Source: Chitinophaga pinensis
Lineage (GTDB): Bacteria; Bacteroidota; Bacteroidia; UBA4408
Length of the DNA stretch: 64,000 nucleotides
Direction: 5' to 3'
Assembly: GCA_945861665.1 (NCBI GenBank)
Contig: CAMAVS010000001.1
Span: forward strand, 1 to 64,000
In this document: piece by piece, positions 1 through 6,903 of the stretch
Layout of the letters: the number at the start of each line of letters is the position of its first letter
Numbering within the stretch: position 1 is the stretch's first letter
Made by a program: the position numbers and the translations under genes
The notes under the pieces: generated by a model
Database searches by the model: none
Told to the model about the DNA's origin: nothing
What the model saw: only the letters and a program-made list of their open reading frames with translations

Positions 1-150
1 AGCAGAAGCAGCAGCAGCCTCAGCCTCAACAGCAGCAGCAGTTGAATCAGCTGTAGCTTGGGCAGCAGCAGCTGTTTCTTCTGCACTTGGCCCACAAGCT
101 ACTAATGTTGTCATTGCAGCGATTGCGATAATTGATAATACTTTTTTCAT
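1..150 (-). CDS. Alanine-rich lipoprotein, partial (3' end beyond window edge)
   Basis: This gene is absent from the ORF track because only 50 codons lie in the window. On the minus strand it begins MKKVLSIIAIAAMTTL and has a lipobox ending VAC-G, followed by an Ala/Glu/Ser/Gln/Asp-rich chain. Its first 25 residues are almost identical to those of the next gene (277-597), and the DNA there is also nearly identical, so the two are recent tandem duplicates. It is probably a lipid-anchored surface or periplasmic protein; its function is unknown. A TAnnTTTG box lies about 34 nt upstream of the start. The C-terminus cannot be judged from this window. Confidence 0.8.
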   Translation of the reverse strand, partial: MKKVLSIIAIAAMTTLVACGPSAEETAAAAQATADSTAAAVEAEAAAASA

Positions 151-183
151 TTTTTGTTTTATTGGTTATAAGTTAATTTTTGA

Positions 184-191
184 CAAATGTA
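184..191 (-). promoter_or_regulatory. -7 promoter box of the partial Ala-rich lipoprotein
   Basis: On the minus strand this reads TACATTTG, an exact match to the Bacteroidota -7 consensus TAnnTTTG. It lies 33 nt before the ATG at 150. Confidence 0.5.
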
Positions 192-221
192 TATTATTTT
201 ATTTAAAAAGCCCGTTTTTTT

Positions 222-258
222 ACAAAAAAAAAGGAGTGGTTATTAACAACCACTCCTT
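222..258 (-). terminator. Intrinsic terminator of the 277-597 lipoprotein gene
   Basis: An 11-bp perfect stem (AAGGAGTGGTT / AACCACTCCTT) with a 6-nt loop is followed on the minus strand by a run of T. It lies directly after the minus-strand lipoprotein gene. Confidence 0.85.
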
Positions 259-276
259 AATAAGAAAAACTAATGC

Positions 277-597
277 TTATCTTCTACCTCCACCAACTTT
301 AACTTCCTTCTCCTTAGGCTCTGCCTTTTTAGCAGGCTTTCCAGCAGGCTTTTTAGCAGCAGCTTCAGCGGCAGCTTCAGCGGCAGCTTCAGCGGCAGCT
401 TCAGCAGCAGTAGCAGCAGCAGTTGAATCAGCTATAGCTTGAGCTTTTGAAGCTTCAGCTTCAGCAGCAGCGGCTTGAGCAGAAGTTATTGAATCTTGTT
501 TTAATTTTTCAGCGGCAGCTGTTTCTTCTGCGCTTGGCCCACAAGCTACCAATGTTGTCATTGCAGCGATTGCGATAAGTGATAATACTTTTTTCAT
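277..597 (-). CDS. Alanine-rich repeat lipoprotein
   Basis: This is a 106-residue lipoprotein. It has a signal peptide with the lipobox LVAC at residues 16-19, then an Ala/Glu/Ser-rich segment predicted to be helical. Residues about 65-85 contain four AAAE-like units encoded by a 12-bp tandem repeat, and the Lys/Pro-rich tail ends GGGRR. No catalytic domain is visible. The composition would suit a rod-like lipid-anchored spacer; that is inference. It is the intact paralogue of the partial gene at 1-150. It has its own -7 box upstream and a strong terminator downstream. The plus-strand ORF 236-442 is a shadow of this repeat. Confidence 0.8.
   Translation of the reverse strand: MKKVLSLIAIAAMTTLVACGPSAEETAAAEKLKQDSITSAQAAAAEAEASKAQAIADSTAAATAAEAAAEAAAEAAAEAAAKKPAGKPAKKAEPKEKEVKVGGGRR
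361..408. repeat. 12-bp tandem repeat, four units, inside the lipoprotein gene
   Basis: The unit agcttcagcggc occurs four times head to tail, the last with one changed base. It is in frame and codes the AAAE units of the lipoprotein, so unit gain or loss would change protein length without a frameshift. Confidence 0.85.
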
Positions 598-632
598 TTT
601 TTTAAGTTTGTTTTATATTGTTTAACAGAGTA

Positions 633-640
633 CAAAGATA
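633..640 (-). promoter_or_regulatory. -7 promoter box of the 277-597 lipoprotein gene
   Basis: On the minus strand this reads TATCTTTG, matching TAnnTTTG. It lies 35 nt before the ATG, almost the same distance as in the upstream paralogue. Confidence 0.5.
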
Positions 641-731
641 TTATTTTAAAAATAAAAAAAAATACAATATAATATTCTTATCTTCAAGCACTTAAATATT
701 TATTAAATAAAAAATATAATGCCGTTAAGTA

Positions 732-747
732 TAATTTTGTACTTTTA
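732..747 (+). promoter_or_regulatory. Candidate promoter of the first DUF5011 lipoprotein gene
   Basis: TAATTTTG is immediately followed by TACTTTTA; the first matches TAnnTTTG exactly. They lie about 75-85 nt before the ATG at 820, leaving a fairly long leader. Confidence 0.4.
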
Positions 748-819
748 GGGAGATATTATGATTGCATATAACATTACATATATAAAACAATAAATAATTA
801 ATCTAAAACAAAAAACAAA

Positions 820-1476
820 ATGAAAAAACAAATCTTGTCAATTGCAACAATAGCATTGGTTGCTGGTGCATTAGTTATGAGTGGTTGTAAAAAAGACGAT
901 ATTACTTCGCCAACCATAACTTTAGTAGGAGATAATGAAGTTACAATTACCCTTGGTACAGCATATACTGATGCCGGAGCAACTGCAAATGACGATCGTG
1001 ATGGCGATTTAACAACTAAAGTTACAGTTGATGCTAGTGCTGTTAAAGTAGATAAAGCAGGAGTTTATATAGTAACTTATTCTGTTACTGACGAAGCTGG
1101 TAATGCAGGAAGTGCAGAAAGAACTGTAGTTGTTAAAATTATCAATTCTTCATTGGCTGGAACTTACAATGCAACAGAAACTTGTAGTCCTCCACCAAGC
1201 CCAACGCCATATACTATTACAGTAAATGCAGCAGGTGGTGATCAAGTAACCGTTTCTTTGGTTGATTTTGGAAAATTTGCAAATCCATTAACTGTAAATG
1301 CTATACTTTCTGGTCAGACTGGATTAACTTTCACAATTCCATCACAAACTGTTGGTGCTGTTTTGTTCGCTGGTTCAGGTTCTGTTCAAGATGACGGTAA
1401 AAAAATAACTTACAATTATACTGCTACAGATGCAAATGGAACACAAACGTGTAAAGCAACTTTAATCAAACAATAA
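820..1476 (+). CDS. DUF5011 domain lipoprotein
   Basis: This 218-residue lipoprotein has a signal peptide with the lipobox VMSGC at about residue 22, followed by KKDD. Residues about 30-107 form one Ig-like DUF5011 domain, recognised from AYTDAGATANDDRDGDLT and the GVYIVTYSVTDEAGN strand pair near its end. The remaining 110 residues form a beta-rich domain I do not recognise. It is likely exported and surface anchored, with a binding or structural role. The next gene has the same layout (lipobox, one DUF5011, C-terminal domain), so the two are tandem paralogues. A clear terminator follows. Confidence 0.85.
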   Translation: MKKQILSIATIALVAGALVMSGCKKDDITSPTITLVGDNEVTITLGTAYTDAGATANDDRDGDLTTKVTVDASAVKVDKAGVYIVTYSVTDEAGNAGSAERTVVVKIINSSLAGTYNATETCSPPPSPTPYTITVNAAGGDQVTVSLVDFGKFANPLTVNAILSGQTGLTFTIPSQTVGAVLFAGSGSVQDDGKKITYNYTATDANGTQTCKATLIKQ

Positions 1477-1493
1477 TCTATTGTTATAATACT

Positions 1494-1530
1494 AAAGGGG
1501 CTGCTAGAAATGGTAGCCCCTTTTATTTTT
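1494..1530 (+). terminator. Intrinsic terminator after the first DUF5011 gene
   Basis: The stem AAAGGGGCT / AGCCCCTTT encloses a 12-nt loop and is followed by TATTTTT. It separates the two DUF5011 genes, so the second gene probably depends on read-through or its own start site. Confidence 0.85.
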
Positions 1531-1541
1531 ATTTAAAGAAA

Positions 1542-2225
1542 ATGAGAAAATTAACTCCCCTCCTATTTGTTCTTTTTATTATACTGATAAGTAGTTGTAG
1601 GAAGGATGATGTTACTTCGCCTGAAATAATATTAATTGGTAATGCCAGCGATACGATTTCATTAAACACTGCTTATGTTGACCCAGGGGTAAGTGCTACA
1701 GATGACAGAGACGGTGACTTAACCGCAAAAGTAAATGTGGATGCTACCACTTTAAACAAAGACTTTACAGGAACTTATACTATAACGTATACCGTTACCG
1801 ATGATGCTGGAAATACTTTCACTGCCACAAGAAAAGTGACAGTAAAAAATGATGCCGATAAATTATGGTCGGGAAGCTACTATGCGAATGAAACGGATCA
1901 AGTTGGTCCTTATACTTATCTTCTGCCAACTGAAGTGACAGCTTCAAAAACTGTGAACAACAGAATAATAATGATACGCTTGGGAGACTATTTAAACAAT
2001 ACTGTTTATATGAATATCAGCGGAAATAATACGATTGACTTACCTTCTCAAATGGTAAGTAATGTTGGGTACGGTGTGGCGCTATGTGAAGTTCACAATC
2101 GTATGTCGAATGGAACGGGAGTTAGAAACGCGAGTGGTTTTACTTTGAACTACAATGATTCGAAAGTTGCACCATGCAGCGGAAGTAGAACAAATGTGGC
2201 GGCTACTTTTACTAAAATAAATTAA
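1542..2225 (+). CDS. DUF5011 domain lipoprotein (paralogue)
   Basis: This 227-residue protein has a lipoprotein signal ending ISSC, then RKDD, and one DUF5011 domain at residues about 25-102 (AYVDPGVSATDDRDGDLT, then a GTYTITYTVTDDAGN strand pair). Its C-terminal domain of about 120 residues differs from that of the neighbour apart from general beta character. It starts only 11 nt after the terminator of gene 820-1476. Duplication followed by divergence of the C-terminal half is the simplest explanation. The function is unknown; a surface-exposed adhesive or carbohydrate-related role is a guess. Confidence 0.85.
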   Translation: MRKLTPLLFVLFIILISSCRKDDVTSPEIILIGNASDTISLNTAYVDPGVSATDDRDGDLTAKVNVDATTLNKDFTGTYTITYTVTDDAGNTFTATRKVTVKNDADKLWSGSYYANETDQVGPYTYLLPTEVTASKTVNNRIIMIRLGDYLNNTVYMNISGNNTIDLPSQMVSNVGYGVALCEVHNRMSNGTGVRNASGFTLNYNDSKVAPCSGSRTNVAATFTKIN

Positions 2226-2242
2226 TTTTTTTGGGGAAATTG

Positions 2243-2276
2243 ATTCCAGTAATAATCATTGGAATTATTTTTTTGA
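2243..2276 (+). terminator. Intrinsic terminator after the second DUF5011 gene
   Basis: ATTCCAGT pairs with ATTGGAAT (one G-U pair) around a 7-nt loop, followed by TATTTTTTT. It lies 17 nt after the stop codon. Confidence 0.65.
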
Positions 2277-2329
2277 TTTTCTAAAATCCAATATATAGCA
2301 TTTCGTTTTTTCGCTCTGTGCCGCTGGGC

Positions 2330-2480
2330 ATTTTTCTTTGTCTTGACACAAAGGAAACAAAAAGTCAAGAGCAAACGCGATTTTCAGGTATTCGTTTTTC
2401 GCACAAGCCACTGCTATCTATTGCCACGAAACCTGAAATTCGCACCGTTTGCTCGTTGGCTCCCCGCCTTTCTAACAATA
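2330..2480. repeat. Dispersed palindromic repeat, copy A
   Basis: The left arm GAGCAAACGCGATTTTCAGGT (2369-2389) is an imperfect inverted repeat of 2431-2454, which ends CACCGTTTGCTC. About 40 nt separate the arms, and a shared tail CTTTCTAACAATA follows. Copy B lies at 2548-2702 and a decayed copy C at 11321-11441. The ORFs 2318-2527 and 2365-2547 are spurious readings through it. Confidence 0.75.
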
Positions 2481-2547
2481 CTCTCCAATTCATTATTAAT
2501 TTTGAGATTGAATATGTGAGGTTGTGAGGCTTTGCCTCACGCTCCAA

Positions 2548-2702
2548 TTACTTTTTTTCTTGATAAAAAAAGTAATCAAAAAAATCAAGACCAAACGCCA
2601 TTTACAGTTATTCATTTGTCTCACAAGCCCACGCTTTCGGGGCTATGAAAACTGCAAATCGCACCGTTTGCTCAGTGGCTCCAAACCTTTCTAACAATAT
2701 TA
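2548..2702. repeat. Dispersed palindromic repeat, copy B
   Basis: The left arm is 2589-2609 and the right arm 2650-2673, ending CACCGTTTGCTC, with the same tail CTTTCTAACAATA. Where copy A has CAGGT paired with ACCTG, copy B has CAGTT paired with AACTG, so both sides of the stem changed together. The copy starts with a separate hairpin, ATTACTTTTTTT / AAAAAAAGTAAT, at 2548-2577. Confidence 0.75.
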
Positions 2703-2725
2703 AGTATAACCTTTTAATGTATTAC

Positions 2726-2760
2726 AAAAAAAACGCCTGTAACATTTACGAAACAGGCAT
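2726..2760 (-). terminator. Intrinsic terminator of the siaB-siaC operon
   Basis: On the minus strand GCCTGT...ACAGGC forms a hairpin followed by GTTTTTTTT. It lies 25 nt after the SiaC stop codon. Confidence 0.7.
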
Positions 2761-2784
2761 TCTTGTAAATTATATATTAATATA

Positions 2785-3168
2785 CTATTCTGTTACTTGA
2801 GCCATTTTGAATGGCACATTAATTATTGCTTGGTAATCTTCACCAGCTTCCAACATATCCTCGTCATCCGCTTCGTAATACCAGTTGATTACAACTTGGC
2901 TAGCACCACCTTTTTGAATAGATTCTAACTTCTTAAATACATCTAAAATACATTTTGAAGAACTTGTATTGAAATACTCCAACTGAATGTTCACGTTTGT
3001 ATTTGTTTTTGGAGCTGAAGAATACTTGTCCAACCAATCAACCAATGGTTTATAAAATTCAATAGAATTTTCAGGAATTGACCTTCCTTTTATTTCCAAC
3101 AATGCATTGTGGTAATCAAATTTAATGCTTGGTGTTTTTGGTGTTCCTTCAATTTGTAAAGTTTCCAT
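2785..3168 (-). CDS. SiaC-type regulatory phosphoprotein (DUF1987)
   Basis: This 127-residue protein matches the DUF1987/SiaC family over its whole length, beginning METLQIEGTPKTPSIKFD. The NTSSSKCILDVFKKL stretch at about residues 68-82 fits the family's phosphorylation loop. In Pseudomonas SiaC is phosphorylated by the kinase SiaB, and the unphosphorylated form activates the diguanylate cyclase SiaD. Here the gene follows a SiaB-family kinase gene by 29 nt on the same strand, which supports a kinase-substrate pair. No SiaD cyclase or SiaA phosphatase lies nearby, so the output partner in this organism is unknown. Confidence 0.85.
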   Translation of the reverse strand: METLQIEGTPKTPSIKFDYHNALLEIKGRSIPENSIEFYKPLVDWLDKYSSAPKTNTNVNIQLEYFNTSSSKCILDVFKKLESIQKGGASQVVINWYYEADDEDMLEAGEDYQAIINVPFKMAQVTE

Positions 3169-3197
3169 TAAGATGAGGTGTATTAAATTAATATGTA

Positions 3198-3749
3198 TTA
3201 TGAAATTTTTATATTTAAACTAAAAAAAGAATATATGTTCTCTACCGCTAAAAAGTTGTAATTTAATTTCTGTCCTGATTTGCGAGCAATATCAATCATT
3301 CCTAATCCTCCTCCGCCTTTTTCTGAAAATTCATCGTTGCTCAATGTCTCTTTGTAATATTCCTTTAATTGCTCTTTATCCATTAAGTTAATTTTATCTA
3401 ACTTATCTTTTAATTTTCCTACGTTTTCTGTAAGAATATAATTTCCTGTTAGAATTGTATACTCTGGTCCTGTTTTACCAATCATAAATATTGCAGATCG
3501 AGGGGCAATATTATCCATAGCAATAGCAGTTTGTGCAACTTCATCCGTGTGATGGTATAAGTTCTGCAAACACTCAACCAGGACGTTATAAACTTTCTTC
3601 TTAATTTTTGGCTCTTCTTGAAGGTTATCCAATTTAGATTCCATGATTTTAAGAATTGATGTAATTAATTCGGAAGTTATATCTCCTTTAAAAGAGAGCA
3701 CAATTTTGTTACGCTCCATTTTATCATAAAAATCATATATGTCTAACAT
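3198..3749 (-). CDS. SiaB-family protein kinase (DUF6272)
   Basis: This 183-residue protein has a histidine-kinase-like ATPase fold: an N-box-like VLVECLQNLYHHTD at about residues 54-67 and a glycine-rich GGGGLGMIDIARKSG near residues 144-158. The length and order match SiaB-family kinases, which phosphorylate SiaC/DUF1987 partners in an anti-sigma/anti-anti-sigma style switch. It is the first gene of a two-gene operon with the SiaC homologue. A TATATTTG promoter box lies 19 nt upstream of the ATG. The substrate assignment rests on the family and on adjacency. Confidence 0.82.
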   Translation of the reverse strand: MLDIYDFYDKMERNKIVLSFKGDITSELITSILKIMESKLDNLQEEPKIKKKVYNVLVECLQNLYHHTDEVAQTAIAMDNIAPRSAIFMIGKTGPEYTILTGNYILTENVGKLKDKLDKINLMDKEQLKEYYKETLSNDEFSEKGGGGLGMIDIARKSGQKLNYNFLAVENIYSFFSLNIKIS

Positions 3750-3768
3750 CCAATTATTTTATTGGCAA

Positions 3769-3776
3769 CAAATATA
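3769..3776 (-). promoter_or_regulatory. -7 promoter box of the siaB-siaC operon
   Basis: On the minus strand this reads TATATTTG, an exact TAnnTTTG match 19 nt before the SiaB start. Confidence 0.55.
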
Positions 3777-3882
3777 AATAAAACCTTTGTAAATAAAAAA
3801 AGCTTTATAAAAGTATACTTTAACCATACATAAAACAGGCTCAATCCTTTGTTTATCAACATAGAAGGATAAAACTCAACCA

Positions 3883-4226
3883 CTATGCACTGAAAGTGCA
3901 TAGATTAAAGGAAAAAAAATGAAATTCTTTCTACGATACCTATAAACAGCAACATTATCTTTCTGTACTGTAAAACAAACAAAGATATAATGTACACAGA
4001 GTTTATGGGCTTACAGTACATATAGTTTGGGTTACAAAATATCGTTACAAAGTATTAGAAGGTGATATAAAAATAAAGTGCAGAACATTGATAAAGCAAA
4101 TATGTGATTCGGAAGATATTTCCAATATTGTCGGGAGTTGCGAGCACCATATAAAACCTGGGAGTATGGATACTGATACAATTATACTAGAATAAAAATT
4201 TGCAGAAACTGAAAGTGCATAGTTTC
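3883..4226 (+). mobile_element. Internally deleted IS200/IS605-type element
   Basis: A perfect hairpin CTATGCACT-GAA-AGTGCATAG (3883-3903) marks the left end, and GAAACT / AGTTTC around a 10-nt loop (4205-4226) marks the right end. Both hairpins contain the same 15-mer ACTGAAAGTGCATAG in the same orientation (3889-3903 and 4208-4222). That fits IS200/IS605 elements, whose transposase recognises subterminal hairpins on one strand and which lack terminal inverted repeats. Between them lies a transposase remnant without its catalytic core. The exact cleavage sites cannot be fixed without an empty site or other copies. Confidence 0.7.
3974..4195 (+). pseudogene. Truncated IS200-family Y1 transposase (tnpA relic)
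   Basis: The frame from 3974 to the TAA at 4193-4195 encodes a peptide containing RVYGLTVHIVWVTKYRYKVL and, after a short gap, CRTLIKQICDSEDI. This is the characteristic N-terminal part of IS200/IS605 TnpA. It then jumps to EHHIKPGSMDTDTIILE, which resembles the extreme C-terminus of the same family. The middle, with the HUH motif and catalytic tyrosine, is missing, and no ATG starts the frame. It cannot be active. A full-length relative elsewhere in the genome might still mobilise the element through its end hairpins. The ORF track missed it because it has no start codon. Confidence 0.78.
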
Positions 4227-4268
4227 AACTAAACGAACTGATACAATGAAGCTGCTTATCAATACCTA

Positions 4269-5762
4269 CTAATTTGATTTGCACTCAAAAACTTTAGGGA
4301 AGAGCTTATTTAAAAAGGAAATAGCCGCAATAAGCAATATGGGGTATGCTGTTATAAAGTATCGTGATTCCTGTAAGTCGGAAAAAAAAATAATTGTACA
4401 AATAAGATTCGCTATAAAAAATATCATAAACGTTGTTATTGTTTTTTGATCTTTATACTGTACTAACAAACCGATAGCGCCTATTATTAAAAGGAAATAG
4501 TACAATGCAGAGTAAACTATTTTTATTCCTTTTTGAAACAAATTCATGGATGAAAAAGCAGGTAGTGTTAGGTAGCCTGAGCCCGATTTTAAAATTAATC
4601 GCTTAAAGGCATTTTTGAATTTGTAAAAAAGATAGGTGGGCGAATTTCCACTTATAAACTGATTGGTGTAGCGATTTGCCACATCAACTACTTGCTTATC
4701 TAATAGCTGCATTTCGGGATTATTAGCCGATAAGGAGGACGCATTTTTGCGGTAAGTTTGATATATGTTTCGAAGCGCTACTAATGAGTCGCGGTTATAA
4801 GATACATTGACAAATAAACGTTTTGAAAAAGAATAATTCTTTATGGTTTCGGTATCTAATTTTTCTCGAAACCAAGCAGCCTCAGAGTTTGGCTCGAAAT
4901 AAGCACATTCGCCTCCGCTGTTAAAAATAAACTTTCGGATAGCCAACCAACCGGGCGAATAAATTGTGCCATAGACTCCGCTTGAACTTTGCTCAAGAGG
5001 AATGAACTGCTTGATTCTTATATAATTGTTTATTATCCAACAAGAATCCGCGAATACAAATGGGAAGATGAAAATAGAACAATTCACAACTACTGTTTTA
5101 AAATGCAATTGTTTGTATTTAAATAGTAACAAAATAATTGGAACTATGGCAATGAGCAAGCCAAGAAAAGGACGTAAAAAAATAGCCCAAGCCAGAAAAC
5201 ATCCTGAAATAAATATATCTTTCGCAGAATTATGTATTAGATATTTTACTAAAAAATAGAAAAAGAGAATAAATGCAGACACAGAGAAACTTTCGGAGAG
5301 GCCAACCATAAAGTCGAATATGCCGGTAAAAGTGCTTATAGAAAACAACAAGAATGTATACAAAAACATTTTTTTATTATCAACAATTAATTGTGCAGTG
5401 CGTGCTAAGATATAGACAGAAAAGGAAGCCAATAAAAACTGCAAGATAGCGAGCAGCAACAAGGCATTTTCCTTTTCAAAAGCAAAACGCAACAACATAT
5501 ACGGAAGACTTAAACCCGGCATTCGCCCTGCAAAATACTCTCCGGTTCCCGGTTCAAGTGTGTAGGTTCCGGCTGTGAAATAATTATCGACAGGGCGTAA
5601 TATATAATTGTAATCGTTGCTAATAATTGCAATGTGATGCACCATATTGCTGCTATGCAAGACATTGCTTTGAAAAACAAAATAAGACAGAATAATACCT
5701 TTGATAGCAACCGCTAAGAGTGTCCAGAAAAGCCAGCTTCTGTTTTCTAGCTTAATTTGCAT
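4269..5762 (-). CDS. Polytopic membrane protein, GT-C glycosyltransferase-like
   Basis: This 497-residue protein has about ten to twelve hydrophobic segments and one large loop near residues 255-365. The first external loop, at about residues 45-80, carries acidic and aromatic residues (NDYNYILRPVDNYF), as in GT-C enzymes that use polyprenyl-phosphate sugars. It has no strong named motif, so the GT-C assignment is tentative. Its start overlaps the end of the GT4 gene by 16 nt, showing it is the third gene of an epimerase-GT4-membrane protein operon. That placement supports a role in surface glycan or glycolipid assembly. Confidence 0.6.
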   Translation of the reverse strand: MQIKLENRSWLFWTLLAVAIKGIILSYFVFQSNVLHSSNMVHHIAIISNDYNYILRPVDNYFTAGTYTLEPGTGEYFAGRMPGLSLPYMLLRFAFEKENALLLLAILQFLLASFSVYILARTAQLIVDNKKMFLYTFLLFSISTFTGIFDFMVGLSESFSVSAFILFFYFLVKYLIHNSAKDIFISGCFLAWAIFLRPFLGLLIAIVPIILLLFKYKQLHFKTVVVNCSIFIFPFVFADSCWIINNYIRIKQFIPLEQSSSGVYGTIYSPGWLAIRKFIFNSGGECAYFEPNSEAAWFREKLDTETIKNYSFSKRLFVNVSYNRDSLVALRNIYQTYRKNASSLSANNPEMQLLDKQVVDVANRYTNQFISGNSPTYLFYKFKNAFKRLILKSGSGYLTLPAFSSMNLFQKGIKIVYSALYYFLLIIGAIGLLVQYKDQKTITTFMIFFIANLICTIIFFSDLQESRYFITAYPILLIAAISFLNKLFPKVFECKSN

Positions 5763-6901
5763 ATTCTTTTTATATCCAAAATGATTTTGTCAATGACTAT
5801 TTCCCACATAAATTTCGTTTTTATTACTTTTATGGCATTCTCTTTTTTTGCATTCAATACTTCATTTGTAGCATTAATAGCATCCATCAAAGCATTTTTT
5901 AATTGCGGCTCAGAACCCGGCTCAATAAGCCATCCTGTTTTTTCAGAAACTAAACTTTGTATCCCACCTGTATCTGTAGCAATAACAGCTAAACCACTTG
6001 CCATTGCCTCTATAATAACGGTTGGCATTCCTTCGGCTAAACTAGGACAAACGAGTACATCTACACTGCGGATTATTTTTTTTATTGCTTCAAAATCGAT
6101 TACGCTACCGTGATAGATTATGTTTGGATGGATTATTTTCACTTCATCGGGAATGGGTCCCACAAAATGGAATTCGAAGCCGATACCTATCGGGATTAAT
6201 TGTTTTAACACGGAAGAAAGTTCTTGAACGCCCTTTCTTCTTTCGTAACGACCGATAAATAAAAATTTACTTACAGAGTTGGTTGTTGTTGCACTTTGCT
6301 CCAACCACTTTATTTCAGTAGCATTCTGACTGGTAATTAATTGTTGTTTTTCACAACCAAGACTCAATAATAGTTCCTCAATTTTACCACCGTAATTGAT
6401 TACATAATCGGCATTGAGCAAATTAAAACGAGTGCTGCTTCGCAAGAGCAATTGCCGCAAACGGGCTTTTAATGATAGTGTTAGTTTAAACATTTCAAGT
6501 CCATGAAAGTTAACAGCAATGGGCGGTAAAATTGTTCCCCCCTTTTTTTCTTTGATTGATTTCCAAGCACAAAAACCTTGTGCATATATAAAATCAGGTA
6601 AAGGGTTTTGCATTAATCGTTGGCAAATAGATTTGGAATATTTATATGACTCTCTTAAATAATGTCCTGGATAATAGCATTTGGCAGGAAAATCAATGAC
6701 GATGGAGTGTATGTATTTTTTTTCTTCTTCGCTAAACACTTCAAGTTTTTGAATATTATAATTTGTTTGCGAAGAGTTGCAATGGTATAAATCGATATAT
6801 ATTTTTTGTTGGGCGAAATACTTTGCTAGGTTGTAGGAATGTTTTTGCATACCACCAACCACATAGGGATAAATACCATCTGTGAGCAAGGCTATTCTCA
6901 T
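5747..6901 (-). CDS. Glycosyltransferase family 4 protein
   Basis: The protein has 384 residues from the chosen start MRIALLTDGIYPYVVGG; the track ORF begins ten codons earlier inside the intergenic join. The N-terminal glycine-rich loop and the C-terminal LFIGRYERRKG and PSLAEGMPTVIIEAMASG (E-x7-E) signatures identify a GT-B fold, retaining family 4 enzyme that transfers a sugar from an NDP-sugar in the cytoplasm. It starts 2 nt after the epimerase stop and overlaps the membrane protein gene by 16 nt. The acceptor and sugar cannot be deduced. Confidence 0.88.
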   Translation of the reverse strand: MRIALLTDGIYPYVVGGMQKHSYNLAKYFAQQKIYIDLYHCNSSQTNYNIQKLEVFSEEEKKYIHSIVIDFPAKCYYPGHYLRESYKYSKSICQRLMQNPLPDFIYAQGFCAWKSIKEKKGGTILPPIAVNFHGLEMFKLTLSLKARLRQLLLRSSTRFNLLNADYVINYGGKIEELLLSLGCEKQQLITSQNATEIKWLEQSATTTNSVSKFLFIGRYERRKGVQELSSVLKQLIPIGIGFEFHFVGPIPDEVKIIHPNIIYHGSVIDFEAIKKIIRSVDVLVCPSLAEGMPTVIIEAMASGLAVIATDTGGIQSLVSEKTGWLIEPGSEPQLKNALMDAINATNEVLNAKKENAIKVIKTKFMWEIVIDKIILDIKRICKLS

Positions 6902-6903
6902 TG

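Noticed and set aside
236-442. Plus-strand Ala-rich ORF
   Set aside because: It is the antisense reading of the 12-bp repeat and lipoprotein gene 277-597, which has a lipobox, promoter and terminator.
2318-2547. ORFs 2318-2527 (+) and 2365-2547 (-) as genes
   Set aside because: They run through palindromic repeat copy A and have no domain or signal; the repeat occurs elsewhere in the window without an open frame.
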